DNA of 64,000 bases from Bog-756 sp963813525 (GTDB taxonomy: Bacteria > Actinomycetota > Acidimicrobiia > Acidimicrobiales > RAAP-2): positions 248,001 through 312,000 of the forward strand of contig CAWEZI010000003.1 in assembly GCA_963813525.1 (NCBI GenBank), given 5' to 3'. Positions within the stretch are counted from its first letter, which is position 1. Every line of letters starts with the position of its first letter. The notes beneath the pieces are model-generated. The model did not search any database, had not been told where the DNA came from, and was given only the letters and a program-made list of their open reading frames with translations. Shown here in pieces: positions 52,377 through 61,536 of this stretch. Made by a program: the position numbers and the translations under genes.

Positions 52377-52772
52377 ATGATTGGCAGTACCTATCCTCTG
52401 CTGGACATCTTCTGGACCATATTCGAGATCTTCGTCTTCATCCTGTGGATCTGGTTGCTCATCGCCATCTTCTCTGACATCTTCCGGAGCCACGACATGA
52501 GCGGTTGGGCGAAGGCCCTCTGGGTCATCTTCGTGGTGGTCTTTCCATGGCTTGGCGTCCTGGTCTACCTCATCGTCCGGGGCGGCAGCATGCACGAACG
52601 AGCCGCCGCCCAGGCCCACCGTGAGCAGCGGGCATTCGACGATTACGTCAGACAGACGGCGGGATCCGGCAGCAGCAACGTGGACCAGCTGGCCAAGCTG
52701 GCCGATCTCAAATCCCAGGGAGTCATCAATGACGAGGAGTTCGCCAAGGAGAAGGCCAAGCTGCTCGGTTGA
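52377..52772 (+). CDS. Membrane protein with SHOCT domain
   Basis: A 131-residue protein. Two N-terminal hydrophobic helices (FWTIFEIFVFILWIWLLIAIF and ALWVIFVVVFPWLGVLVYLIV, PLDc_N-like) are followed by a C-terminal SHOCT motif, QLAKLADLKSQGVINDEEFAKEKAKLLG. SHOCT units are found at protein ends and are thought to mediate oligomerisation. ATG 52377 has GAAAGGAAC upstream. It is isolated. Confidence 0.88.
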   Translation: MIGSTYPLLDIFWTIFEIFVFILWIWLLIAIFSDIFRSHDMSGWAKALWVIFVVVFPWLGVLVYLIVRGGSMHERAAAQAHREQRAFDDYVRQTAGSGSSNVDQLAKLADLKSQGVINDEEFAKEKAKLLG

Positions 52773-52840
52773 GGATGGGCAGCGGCAGGGCGGCCGCAGC
52801 AGCCCGCCGATCGTGGGGGCGCCACCAGCCAGCGCGGCTT

Positions 52841-54604
52841 CTACCTGTGGGTGTGACGGGCCAAGTACTCGTAGGCCGACTGCACGGCGCTGGACCCCTC
52901 CCCCACAGCCGACGCCACCCGCTTCATCGAACCGCTCCGGACGTCGCCCACCGCGAACACACCGGCCGCCGACGTCTCGAACGGCAGCGGGTCCCGCTCT
53001 TCGAATGATGGGTCGGTGAGCGCTTCGTCCGGCACCGACCGGTCGGTCAGGACAAAGCCATCGCCATCCATGGCGACCGCCGACCTGAGCCATTGCGTGG
53101 CCGGAACGGCACCGATGAAACAGAAGAGGGCGACGCAGGGGACTGTCGTCCACTTCCCCTCCGGCGTGTGCTCGAGGATGGCCTGCTGGAGATGGCCATC
53201 TCCCTCGAGCCCACGCACGTGGGTTTCGGTCAGAACCTGGATGTGGGGGTCGGCGACGATGCGGTCGATCAGATAGCGGGACATGCTGGAAGTGAGATCG
53301 GCGCGGCGTACGGCGATCGAGACGCGACTGCCAAGCTGGCTGAGATAGATGGCGGCCTGGCCGGCGGAGTTGCCGCCCCCGACCACGAGCACGTCGCACC
53401 CGCTGCACGACCGGGTCTCGAGATCGGTGGCGGAGTAGTACACGCCGTTACCCTCGAAATCAGCCAGGTTGGCGATGTCCAGGCGGCGATAGGCTGCGCC
53501 TGTAGCCACGATCACCGATCGACAGGGAACCTCGCTCTGGTCGGCCAGCGACAGGACGTAGAAGCCTTCCTCCGCCCGAAAATCGGCGACCTGGCAGGGA
53601 CTGACCAGCCACGCACCCAGACGCTGAGCCTGGATGGCGGTGCGCGCCGCCAGATCGCCTCCGGAGATCCCGTTGGGGAAGCCTGCGTAGTTCTCGATGC
53701 GAGAGCTGGACCCGGCCTGTCCCCCCGGGGCCACCGCATCGAGGGACACCGTGTCCAGTCCTTCGGATGCTCCGTAGACCGAAGCGGCCAGACCGGCGGG
53801 GCCGACACCCACCACGGCCAGGTCGAAGATGCGGCCCGGGATGGGCCGGTAGGTGAGGCCGAGCTCGCTGGCGAACTCGCCCGGCGTCGGGTGCCGCAGC
53901 ACGGCGGTGGGGGTCACCACCACGGGTGTGTCACCGGGTCGCACGCCGATACTGGCCAACAGAACCTCGACATCGTCGGCGTCCTCGATATCGATCCAGG
54001 CGTGGGCCAACCGGTTGCGGGTGGCGAAGGTGCGAAGGGCCAGCGCCTCCGACGAGTAGCGCGACCCGATGATCTTGATGGCTCCGGCCACCGAACTGTC
54101 CCGGAGCGCCTCCCGACGGGCGACCAGGGCCGAAAAGATGACATCCGAAATGGAGGGCTTGGTGGCCAGCATCCGACGGAAGTCATCGTGGAGCAGGACC
54201 AGTGCCCGCCCGGCGCCAACGGCCCGGGCCGTCAGATAGGTGCGTTGGCCGGTCAGCAGGCCGAGCTCGCCGATGAATTGCCCCGCCCCGTAGCTGACCA
54301 CCACCTCCTGGGATTCGTCGTCTCGGACCACGTCGATCCTCCCCTCGAGGAGGACGAAGAAATCCCACAGCTCCTGCCCGGCACGATAGAGAACGTCGCC
54401 CGGGTCCAGCTCGATGACGTGGCCGAACTCGGCCATCTCGTCGAGGGCCTCCTGGTCCAGGACCGGAAATCGAGGATCGTCGGGGACCATTTCGAAGACC
54501 GGCTTTTGACCTGTCGTCGACGGCGAGGCGGGCACCCGGATATCTTTCCAGATCTCGACGGCGCTCTCTTCAGGCCCCGGCCCCCTCGGTTGATCTCCGG
54601 CCAT
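52841..54604 (-). CDS. cNMP-binding / thioredoxin-reductase-like fusion
   Basis: A 587-residue fusion. Residues about 40-160 form a cNMP-binding domain (LDPGDVLYRAGQ, GQFIGELGLLTGQRTYL). A linker region (GSRYSSEALALRTFATRNRLAHAWIDIED) looks thioredoxin-like. The rest is a two-dinucleotide-fold flavoprotein (VVGVGPAGLAASVYG; VVGGGNSAGQAAIYL; GVFAVGDVRSGSMKRVASAVGEGS). The redox CxxC of thioredoxin reductase is absent at its usual place (YYSATD instead of xCATCD); a CSGC lies about ten residues later but off the catalytic turn. Activity may be controlled by cyclic nucleotide. I start at ATG 54604. Confidence 0.85.
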   Translation of the reverse strand: MAGDQPRGPGPEESAVEIWKDIRVPASPSTTGQKPVFEMVPDDPRFPVLDQEALDEMAEFGHVIELDPGDVLYRAGQELWDFFVLLEGRIDVVRDDESQEVVVSYGAGQFIGELGLLTGQRTYLTARAVGAGRALVLLHDDFRRMLATKPSISDVIFSALVARREALRDSSVAGAIKIIGSRYSSEALALRTFATRNRLAHAWIDIEDADDVEVLLASIGVRPGDTPVVVTPTAVLRHPTPGEFASELGLTYRPIPGRIFDLAVVGVGPAGLAASVYGASEGLDTVSLDAVAPGGQAGSSSRIENYAGFPNGISGGDLAARTAIQAQRLGAWLVSPCQVADFRAEEGFYVLSLADQSEVPCRSVIVATGAAYRRLDIANLADFEGNGVYYSATDLETRSCSGCDVLVVGGGNSAGQAAIYLSQLGSRVSIAVRRADLTSSMSRYLIDRIVADPHIQVLTETHVRGLEGDGHLQQAILEHTPEGKWTTVPCVALFCFIGAVPATQWLRSAVAMDGDGFVLTDRSVPDEALTDPSFEERDPLPFETSAAGVFAVGDVRSGSMKRVASAVGEGSSAVQSAYEYLARHTHR

Positions 54605-54697
54605 GCGGGGATCTCCGGGGACGGAATTCCTCAGAATTGGAGACGGCACCACGTCGTTGGATCCCGCGACACGGCCCGGCATGAGGCCCGGGGAGCT

Positions 54698-55570
54698 TCA
54701 GGGAACGGTGGCAGATGGGGTCGGGTCGGCGACCGGACGACCGGTGGAGGTCGCCGTCCGCTCCGGCAGGAGCAAAACGGCCCCGGCCAGGAAGCAGAGG
54801 GCCCCTACGAAGGTGCCCAGGTTGGTGATGGCCAGGTTGACGATCTGACCATTGGGCCTGATGTAGGAGGCGATGGCCGAAACCCCGAACGCCACCGATC
54901 CGACCAGGTTGAGGGCGGTGATTCCCCACGAGATATCGGTCGGGTGCCAGGCGAAGGGCCCATGGCACTCTTCGGCCCATGCCAACCAACTCGAGATCAG
55001 GAAACAAATCGATCCGAGGACATCCGGTCGCCATACCGGGTGATGATTGGCACTGTGGCCCAGGCCGACGAGGAGCGCGCTGAGAGTGGTGCGGTTGAAC
55101 CACAGGGTGCCGAGCAACTGGATGGTGGCTGACCACCAGTCGATCCGCCGGTGCTCGACCCTGAAGAGGAAGCGGATACCCCGACGATGGGCCGAATCAA
55201 GATGGGTGTCGGTGGAGGCCGTCTCCACGTACAGAAGGAAGGCGGCGAGGGTAAAGAAGACCGAGCCGATGAAGTAGGTGAGATTGTCGGCGTTGGTACC
55301 GACGGCGATGGCGAAGGGGGGGAAGGCGGCGACGCCGAAACAGGCAGACCCGATGGCGAAAAGTACGGCGATCCACCAACCGAGAGCACGGGGCGCCCAC
55401 CACGTCGATCCGGACGAGATACCACCGGGGTGCTTACGGTGCCAGCGCGACTCCCACACCATGACGGCGCCGTCCGCCCGACGGAACTCCTCCCGGGTAA
55501 CGAATGGCCCCAACCCCTTCGCACCCCCACGCGACCAACCGTCAGGGAGGTCGACGTAGCCCGCACGCAT
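54698..55570 (-). CDS. Multi-pass membrane protein of unknown function
   Basis: A 290-residue protein with a hydrophilic N-terminal 60 residues and about six hydrophobic helices. RWHRKHPGG, IDWWSATIQLLGTLWFNRTTLSAL and FLISSWLAWAE resemble YrhK-type conserved membrane proteins, but I cannot assign a function. ATG 55570 has TAGGGT ending 6 nt upstream (leaderless). Confidence 0.6.
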   Translation of the reverse strand: MRAGYVDLPDGWSRGGAKGLGPFVTREEFRRADGAVMVWESRWHRKHPGGISSGSTWWAPRALGWWIAVLFAIGSACFGVAAFPPFAIAVGTNADNLTYFIGSVFFTLAAFLLYVETASTDTHLDSAHRRGIRFLFRVEHRRIDWWSATIQLLGTLWFNRTTLSALLVGLGHSANHHPVWRPDVLGSICFLISSWLAWAEECHGPFAWHPTDISWGITALNLVGSVAFGVSAIASYIRPNGQIVNLAITNLGTFVGALCFLAGAVLLLPERTATSTGRPVADPTPSATVP

Positions 55571-55576
55571 CGCCGT

Positions 55577-55582
55577 ACCCTA
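55577..55582 (-). promoter_or_regulatory. -10 hexamer of the membrane protein gene
   Basis: TAGGGT on the minus strand, 6 nt before ATG 55570. Confidence 0.4.
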
Positions 55583-55618
55583 CGACGTGCCCTCGGCCCA
55601 CGGTGGGGGTCCTGCCGG

Positions 55619-57400
55619 TCAGTCGCCGACCATCACACCGGCGCCCACCTCGGCCGAGGCCAGCTCCCCCACCTCGAGCAGCCCCTCCCCCGCCTCGTCG
55701 GTCGTGGACTCCTCTGAGTACAGGTACTTTCCACCGCGCAGCCACGAGGCGGCGGCGGCGATGAAACTGGTGACGGCGGCAAAGTCGAAGGCCAGGTGGA
55801 GACCGTCGGCGAAAGAGGGAGAGATCAGCTTCGGAAAGAAACTGCGCCCGGTCAGATAGGCGGCCCGGGCCGGACCGAGGTTGGCCAGCACCTGGTGGGG
55901 AACCTCGGTCTTGATGGGGTTGTACCCGAGGAAAGCAGCGAACAGGCTCCCGATGGGAGGCAGGTGCGAGAGCTTGGTGGCCTGGGCCACGGGAACCCCC
56001 TGGCTGACCAGCCCGCGATACAGATCGGCGGGCAGTGAGGCGGCCAACCCCAGGGTGATGATGGAGAAGAACACCCCGATGGACAGCACCTGGGCGGAAT
56101 TCATGAAGGTTGCGTTCATGCCGGCGCCGGCCCCCCGTTGGTCGGGCGGGAGGCTGTTCATGACGCCCATCTGGTTGGGCGAGAAGAACATGCCGGAAAA
56201 GAGGGAGAAGAACAGGATGATCACGGCGAAGGGCACATAGCTGAAGTCCATGGGCAGGAGTTCGAGCAACAAGTAGCAACAGGCGGCGCCGACCAGGCCG
56301 AGGGTGGCGATGCCACGGGCCCCGTACCGGTCGGCGATGATCCCCGACACAGGACCCGACACCAGGAATCCGAGAGTGAGCGGAATCATGTAGATCCCGG
56401 CCCACAGCGGTGTCTGGGCGAAGTTGTAGCCGTGCTGGGGCAGCCAGATGCCCTGCAGCCAGATGATGAGGATGAACTGCAGGCCTCCTCGTCCCAGAGC
56501 GGACAGGAACATGGCTGCCACGCCGGCGGTGTATGCCCGGATCTTGAACAGGTGCAACTGGATCATCGGATTGTCGACCCGCATCTCGATCATGACGAAC
56601 ACCACCAGAAGGGCCACCCCGCCGAAAACGGTCGCCAGGACGAACGGGCTGGTCCATCCCATGGTGTGGCCGCCGTAGGGCTGGATGCCGTAGACGATGC
56701 CGGTGAGCAGGGCGATGAGTCCGAGGCCGAAGGTGATGTTGCCGATCCAGTCGATCGAGCTCGTGACCCGGACGCCGTTGTCCTTGAGCTTGAGGTAGGC
56801 CCACACGGTGCCGAACAGGCCGAACGGCACCGACACCAGGAACACCAACCGCCATTCGATGGGGGCGAGGACCCCTCCGAGTATGAGCCCGAGGAACGAT
56901 CCTGTGACAAGGGCGACGCCGTTGATGCCCATGGCCTTGCCCCGTTCGTTCTCCGGGAAGGCGTCGGTGACGATGGCGCTCGAGTTGGCGAAGAGGAAGG
57001 CGCCACCCACGCCCTGGCCGAAGCGCATGAAGATGATCCACAGGGCCCCGGCAGGGCCGGTCATCCAGGTGACGGATAGGAGGATGGAGAACACGGTGAA
57101 GATGGCGAACCCGAGGTTGTACATGCGGACCCGGCCGTACATGTCGCCCACCCGACCGAAGCTGACCACCAGGACCGCGGTCACCAGCAGGAACCCCATC
57201 AGGATCCACAAGAAGTAGGAGGTGTTGCCCGGAGCCAGCGGCTGCAGATCGATGCCCCGGAATATGGAGGGCAGCGAGATGAGCAGGATCGAGGTGTTGA
57301 TGGTCACCATCAGGATGCCCAGAGTGGTGTTGGACAGGGCGACCCACTTGTACCTGTCCTTGCCGCTTCCGGTCACCGCTGACGCGGTCCTCGTGGCCAT
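55619..57400 (-). CDS. MFS transporter, DHA2 (14-helix) drug-efflux type
   Basis: A 593-residue permease. VALSNTTLGILMVTINTSILLISLPSIF begins helix 1, GRVGDMYGRVRMYN is motif A, and GQGVGGAFLFANSSAIVTDAFP plus VTGSFLGLILGGVLAP match the DHA2/EmrB family. A long extracellular loop and about 14 helices follow. I start at ATG 57400; an upstream ATG at 57460 is possible. It is divergent from a MarR regulator, a common drug-efflux pairing. The substrate is unknown. Confidence 0.87.
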   Translation of the reverse strand: MATRTASAVTGSGKDRYKWVALSNTTLGILMVTINTSILLISLPSIFRGIDLQPLAPGNTSYFLWILMGFLLVTAVLVVSFGRVGDMYGRVRMYNLGFAIFTVFSILLSVTWMTGPAGALWIIFMRFGQGVGGAFLFANSSAIVTDAFPENERGKAMGINGVALVTGSFLGLILGGVLAPIEWRLVFLVSVPFGLFGTVWAYLKLKDNGVRVTSSIDWIGNITFGLGLIALLTGIVYGIQPYGGHTMGWTSPFVLATVFGGVALLVVFVMIEMRVDNPMIQLHLFKIRAYTAGVAAMFLSALGRGGLQFILIIWLQGIWLPQHGYNFAQTPLWAGIYMIPLTLGFLVSGPVSGIIADRYGARGIATLGLVGAACCYLLLELLPMDFSYVPFAVIILFFSLFSGMFFSPNQMGVMNSLPPDQRGAGAGMNATFMNSAQVLSIGVFFSIITLGLAASLPADLYRGLVSQGVPVAQATKLSHLPPIGSLFAAFLGYNPIKTEVPHQVLANLGPARAAYLTGRSFFPKLISPSFADGLHLAFDFAAVTSFIAAAASWLRGGKYLYSEESTTDEAGEGLLEVGELASAEVGAGVMVGD

Positions 57401-57622
57401 CAGATCACTTCGCCGGACCGATGTGACGGGCCTGGGCCCCAAACGGTCGGCTCCCATCACAAATCGCTCTGTGCACCTCGGGGACCTCCTTCGGTTCCAC
57501 CACGTTTCGCCCTGCCCCGTCGTGGTCGAGGTACGGCACCCCCGGTCATCGAATCGGGGGCCGGGTATCCGTACCGATGGTCGTGCCTCGCCTGCCGATC
57601 TACCCGACCGTCACATTTTGCA

Positions 57623-57633
57623 TGTATCGTACA
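57623..57633. promoter_or_regulatory. TGTA-TCG-TACA palindrome over the marR promoter
   Basis: TGTA and TACA flank TCG; TATCGT inside (57625-57630) is a likely -10 for the MarR gene at 57682. The overlap suggests autoregulation by the MarR protein. Confidence 0.4.
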
Positions 57634-57681
57634 GGCACTTCCGGCAAGTCTACCGGGCACGGTTCGAGGAGGAATCGCAAC

Positions 57682-58149
57682 GTGGACGTGGCTGACGATT
57701 CGATCAGCACCATCGAAATCGAGCTCCTGACCCTGGTCCGCCATCTCGAGACGTTGGGTCGCAAAAGCTCGCTGTACCTGCAGGTCGACCGGTCCGGCTA
57801 TGTGGCCCTCCGCATGCTGGCCCGTCTGGGCCCACTCCCCACCACCACTTTGGCCGACGCTCTCCAACTCGATGCGTCGACCGTGACCCGGCAGGTCAAC
57901 ACCCTGGTGAGCAGTGGGTTCGCACAGCGCCTGCCCAACCCCAGCGACGGGAGGTCGTCACAGCTGGCCATCACCGCCGCCGGACGGCGGGTCATGCGTG
58001 AGGTCGAGCGGGGCCGACGTCGGGTTCTCCGGCAGATGTTCGACGAGTGGAACGAAGAAGAGCGTCAGACGCTGGGCCAGCTGTTGACCAAGCTCAACGT
58101 TTCCCTCATCGATCAGGTCGAGCGGACCAACCAACGCACGCGGCCCTGA
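57682..58149 (+). CDS. MarR-family regulator
   Basis: A 155-residue winged-helix regulator. TTTLADALQLDASTVTRQVNTLVSSGFAQRLPNPSDGRSSQLAITAAGR is the recognition helix and wing (DGR signature). GTG start with GAGGAGGAA upstream; an earlier open frame start lacks support. It is divergent from the MFS gene, so it probably represses the transporter until a ligand binds. Confidence 0.9.
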   Translation: MDVADDSISTIEIELLTLVRHLETLGRKSSLYLQVDRSGYVALRMLARLGPLPTTTLADALQLDASTVTRQVNTLVSSGFAQRLPNPSDGRSSQLAITAAGRRVMREVERGRRRVLRQMFDEWNEEERQTLGQLLTKLNVSLIDQVERTNQRTRP

Positions 58150-58172
58150 ACGTCGTATTCACCGCTCCGGCC

Positions 58173-58192
58173 TGCCCCCTGTGCAGGGGGCA
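58173..58192 (+). terminator. Terminator hairpin after marR
   Basis: TGCCCCCT and AGGGGGCA form an 8-bp stem with a GTGC loop, 24 bp past the MarR stop. No long U-tract. Confidence 0.55.
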
Positions 58193-58250
58193 TTGGCACT
58201 AGATTGGCCGACCGGCGGGCCGCGCGGTTCGAACAAGACGGAGGTGGACG

Positions 58251-58727
58251 ATGGGCGCGCCCGTTGTCGTCGGCGACAGCTTCGAGGGAGAGGGTGATCC
58301 CGTGCCGGCCCGCCTGGACATGGTCGTCCTCAGCGCCCGCCGGCTGCCCCGACTGCGTGCCTTCTACCGGGCCCTGGGTTGGGAGGAGCGACCGGGGGCT
58401 TCCGACGCGCTGGCCACCTTCGTCCTGGGGGGCATCGACCTCACGCTCTATCCCGTCGGCTCCGATCCCCAACCGGCCGGCTCCGATCCCGGGGATCGAC
58501 CCGGAGTGACGTTGGTGGTGCGGGTCGATGCTCCTGATCAGGTGAACCGGTCCTTCGACACCGCCGTGCAGGCCGGCGCCACACCGGTGGCGGCTCCACG
58601 GGACCAGCCCTGGGGCGGTCGATCCGCTGTTCTGGCCGATCCGGAGGGAAACCGCTGGGAGTTCCTCTGGACGCCCGGCGCAGGCGTCGACGCCGTGGCC
58701 ACCGCTGACTACGGCTCCGGCCCGTGA
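58251..58727 (+). CDS. VOC family protein
   Basis: A 158-residue protein with one VOC fold: LDMVVLSARRLPRLRAFYRALGW and the C-terminal WGGRSAVLADPEGNRWEFLWTPG. GACGGAGGTGG precedes the ATG. Its stop overlaps the next gene (GTGA). Function unknown. Confidence 0.82.
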   Translation: MGAPVVVGDSFEGEGDPVPARLDMVVLSARRLPRLRAFYRALGWEERPGASDALATFVLGGIDLTLYPVGSDPQPAGSDPGDRPGVTLVVRVDAPDQVNRSFDTAVQAGATPVAAPRDQPWGGRSAVLADPEGNRWEFLWTPGAGVDAVATADYGSGP

Positions 58728-60652
58728 CCAACGGACCGATGCTGCTCCGAACGCCGGTCTCCACACCTGCTTCCCACCGTCCCATCCGCCTCCGCCGTGA
58801 CAGTCGAGGGCTACGGCAGTGGTGGTGTGCCCTCCTGGCGCTGGCCGTCGTGGCTGCCGGTGCCCTGGTTCCGTTGGGCGCACCGCCGGCCTCGGCCGGC
58901 CTGCCGGGCACCTACAGCAATCCACTCTCCCCCTTGGACACCCCGGACTCGGATGTCGTGCGGCTGGGCAGCCAGTACTACGCCTTCTCCACCGGGGACG
59001 GGTTCTTCAACGTCCCGGTCATGACCACCGACAACCTGGCCCGTTGGCCTCAGAGTCTGCTGTTCAACCCCGATGTCAGCGAAGCCCTGCCCTGTCAGTC
59101 GGGCAGCGTGACGGCCGGCACCTGCCAGATCAGTGACTGGGCGTGGCGGGCGCCGGGCAACGGTGCCGCCTGGGCCCCATCGATGATCGAGGTCGATGGT
59201 CGGTTCTATCTGTTCTACGCCGCCTGGGACCCCTCGGTCGGCCACTACTGCATCGGGGTGGCCGAGGGAACCGATCCGGTCGGCCCCTACGTCGACCATT
59301 CGACCGGACCCGTCCTCTGCCAGGCCAACCTGGGTGGCTCCATCGATCCCGATGTCTACCAGGATGCCTCGGGCCGCTACTACCTGGCCTGGAAGAACAA
59401 CGATGGTCTGGGCTCGACGTCGCCCGCCACCTTGTGGTCAGCGGCCGTCAGCTTCGACGGCGACGGTGCCTCGCTGAGCGGGCCGACCACCGCCCTCCTC
59501 ACCCAGAACAGGGCCTGGGAGACCAGCCTCGAACAGCCCGAAATGGTCGAGCTGGGTGGCCGGTGGATCCTCTTCTTTTCGGGCGGCGCCTGGCAGACCA
59601 GCAGCTATGCCATCGCCTACGCCGACTGCCAGGGACCGGCCGGCCCCTGCAGCGACCCCGACGGCACGCCGGTGTTCGCATCGAAGGGGTCGACGGCCGG
59701 ACCGGGAGCGCCATCGATCTTCACCGACACCAGTGGGACTCTGTGGATGGCCTACAACGCCTGGACAGCCGGCCACGTCGGCTATCCGAACGGTGAGCGC
59801 AGTCTCCGGATGGACCCTCTGTGCGTGGTCGACGGGACGCCGATCCTGCTCGGGCCCTCCTCGACCCCGCAACCGCTCGCACCGACCTGCCCGGACCAGC
59901 TGGGCCAGGGCTACCGACTGGTGGCAACCGACGGTGGCATCTTCTCCTTCCGCGCTCCTTTCCTCGGTTCGATGGGTGGCCAGCGGTTGAACGCCCCAGT
60001 GGTGGGAATGGCCGCAGACCCGGCCGGCGGCTACTGGGAGGTGGCCTCCGACGGGGGCATCTTCGCCTTCAGCGCCCCGTTCTACGGGTCGCTTGGCGGC
60101 CACACCATCCGCGCACCGGTGGTCGGTATGGCGGCGGCGCCCGACGGCGGCGGTTACTGGGAAGTCGATCGCCTCGGTGACATCGCCAGTTTCGGCGACG
60201 CCCCCAATCTCGGGTCGATGGGAGCCACCCGCCTCAACAAGCCGATCGTGGCCATGGCCGCCGAACCGGGCGGCGGTGGCTACTGGGAGGTGGCCTCCGA
60301 CGGGGGGATCTTCGCCTTCGGCGACGCCCGCTTCTACGGGTCGATGGGCGGTCGTTGGCTCAATGAACCGATCGTGTCGATCGCTCCCACGCCCGACGGC
60401 GGCGGTTACTGGGAGGTGGCCTCCGACGGGGGCATCTTCGCCTTCGGCGACGCCCGCTTCTACGGGTCGATGGGAGGCACCCGCCTCAACAAGCCGGTGG
60501 TGTCGATGACGTCCACGCCCGACGGCCGCGGTTACTGGGAGGTGGCCTCCGACGGGGGCATCTTCGCCTTCGGCGACGCCCGCTTCTACGGGTCGATGGG
60601 AGGCACCCGCCTCAACAAGCCGGTGGTGTCGATGGCGAGCTACGGCGGCTGA
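58724..60652 (+). CDS. Secreted GH43-like glycosidase fused to 42-residue repeats
   Basis: A 642-residue exported protein. The signal segment (about 30-58, ending ASAG) is followed by a five-bladed GH43/62-type propeller: NPLSPLDTPDSDVV (catalytic base Asp region), GGSIDPDVYQDASGRYYLAWKN (pKa-modulating Asp) and LEQPEMVELGGRWILFFSGG (acid Glu). From about residue 395 come six repeats YWEVASDGGIFAFGDARFYGSMGG-RLN-P-V; the last two are almost identical at DNA level (126-bp units, 60404-60652). Start GTG overlaps the VOC stop; ATG 58739 is an alternative. It likely cleaves arabinan or xylan side chains. Confidence 0.82.
   Translation: MTNGPMLLRTPVSTPASHRPIRLRRDSRGLRQWWCALLALAVVAAGALVPLGAPPASAGLPGTYSNPLSPLDTPDSDVVRLGSQYYAFSTGDGFFNVPVMTTDNLARWPQSLLFNPDVSEALPCQSGSVTAGTCQISDWAWRAPGNGAAWAPSMIEVDGRFYLFYAAWDPSVGHYCIGVAEGTDPVGPYVDHSTGPVLCQANLGGSIDPDVYQDASGRYYLAWKNNDGLGSTSPATLWSAAVSFDGDGASLSGPTTALLTQNRAWETSLEQPEMVELGGRWILFFSGGAWQTSSYAIAYADCQGPAGPCSDPDGTPVFASKGSTAGPGAPSIFTDTSGTLWMAYNAWTAGHVGYPNGERSLRMDPLCVVDGTPILLGPSSTPQPLAPTCPDQLGQGYRLVATDGGIFSFRAPFLGSMGGQRLNAPVVGMAADPAGGYWEVASDGGIFAFSAPFYGSLGGHTIRAPVVGMAAAPDGGGYWEVDRLGDIASFGDAPNLGSMGATRLNKPIVAMAAEPGGGGYWEVASDGGIFAFGDARFYGSMGGRWLNEPIVSIAPTPDGGGYWEVASDGGIFAFGDARFYGSMGGTRLNKPVVSMTSTPDGRGYWEVASDGGIFAFGDARFYGSMGGTRLNKPVVSMASYGG
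60404..60652 (+). repeat. Near-identical 126-bp tandem coding repeats
   Basis: Two consecutive 42-codon units match almost base for base (starts at 60404 and 60530), far closer than the other units in the same gene. This points to recent duplication or gene conversion. Confidence 0.8.
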
Positions 60653-60759
60653 GCCCGCTCTCAGCCCTCGGGCCTCGCCCCACCAGCCATCGGCCCCCCG
60701 CACATCGGGGATCAGCGCCAGCGCGCGTCGTAAGCCGCGGAATCAGCCGACGGTGGGTC

Positions 60760-61536
60760 TCAGCGAGCCTGCCAGCGCGGCGTCCGGCCCTCGGCCGCGG
60801 CCCGCCCGCCTTCTGCGGCGTCCTCGGTGTCGGCCACCACCAAGCGCATGGTCTCGCCGAAGCGTATGGCCTCGACCGGTGGCAGAGCGGCCGAGCGCAC
60901 GGCCACTTCCTTGCTGGCCCGAGCGGCCAGAGGAGCGGCCGCCACCAGCCGGTCGGCCAGAGCACGAGCTTCATCCATCAACTTCTCGTGGGGCACGACC
61001 CAACCGGCCAGTCCTATGTCCTTGGCCCGGGCGGCGTCGATCCGGTCGCCGGTGAGAAGCATCTCCATGGCGTACTGCCAGTTGATCCTCTGCGGTAGCC
61101 GGATGGCACCGACCACGGCAGGGACTCCCATCTTGACTTCGGGATAGCCGAACTCGGCCCGGTCGCTGGCGATCACGAAGTCACACCAACTGACCAGGGT
61201 GAGACCGTAACCGAGGCAGAACCCGTTGACGGCGGCGATGACCGGCTTGTAGATCTCCCAACCGCTCTCGAACGAATTGACCGTGGGTTTCTCCCAAAAA
61301 GTCCCGGCAAATTGTCCGGTCGACCCGACACCCCCACGAATGTCCGCACCGGCACAGAAGGCCCGACCGGCCCCGGTCACGATGGCTACCCAGGCCGCCT
61401 CGTCGCTCCGAAACCGATCGAAGGCGTCATTGAGGGCGCGACGCATTTCGGCATTGATGGCGTTCAGGACGTCGGGCCGGTTGTAGGTGATGGTGGCCAC
61501 ATGACCGTCCATCTCGTAGGTGGCAAGCGCGCTCAT
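60760..61536 (-). CDS. Enoyl-CoA hydratase/isomerase family protein
   Basis: A 258-residue crotonase. ATITYNRPDVLNAINAEMRRAL begins the fold, GRAFCAGADIRGG is the first oxyanion segment and PVIAAVNGFCLGYGLTLVSWCDFVIASDRAEFGYPEVKMGV the second. Family catalytic Glu positions are only partly conserved (GLTLVSWCD), so hydratase activity is plausible, not certain. I start at ATG 61536 (MSALATYEMDG). The substrate is unknown. Confidence 0.85.
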   Translation of the reverse strand: MSALATYEMDGHVATITYNRPDVLNAINAEMRRALNDAFDRFRSDEAAWVAIVTGAGRAFCAGADIRGGVGSTGQFAGTFWEKPTVNSFESGWEIYKPVIAAVNGFCLGYGLTLVSWCDFVIASDRAEFGYPEVKMGVPAVVGAIRLPQRINWQYAMEMLLTGDRIDAARAKDIGLAGWVVPHEKLMDEARALADRLVAAAPLAARASKEVAVRSAALPPVEAIRFGETMRLVVADTEDAAEGGRAAAEGRTPRWQAR

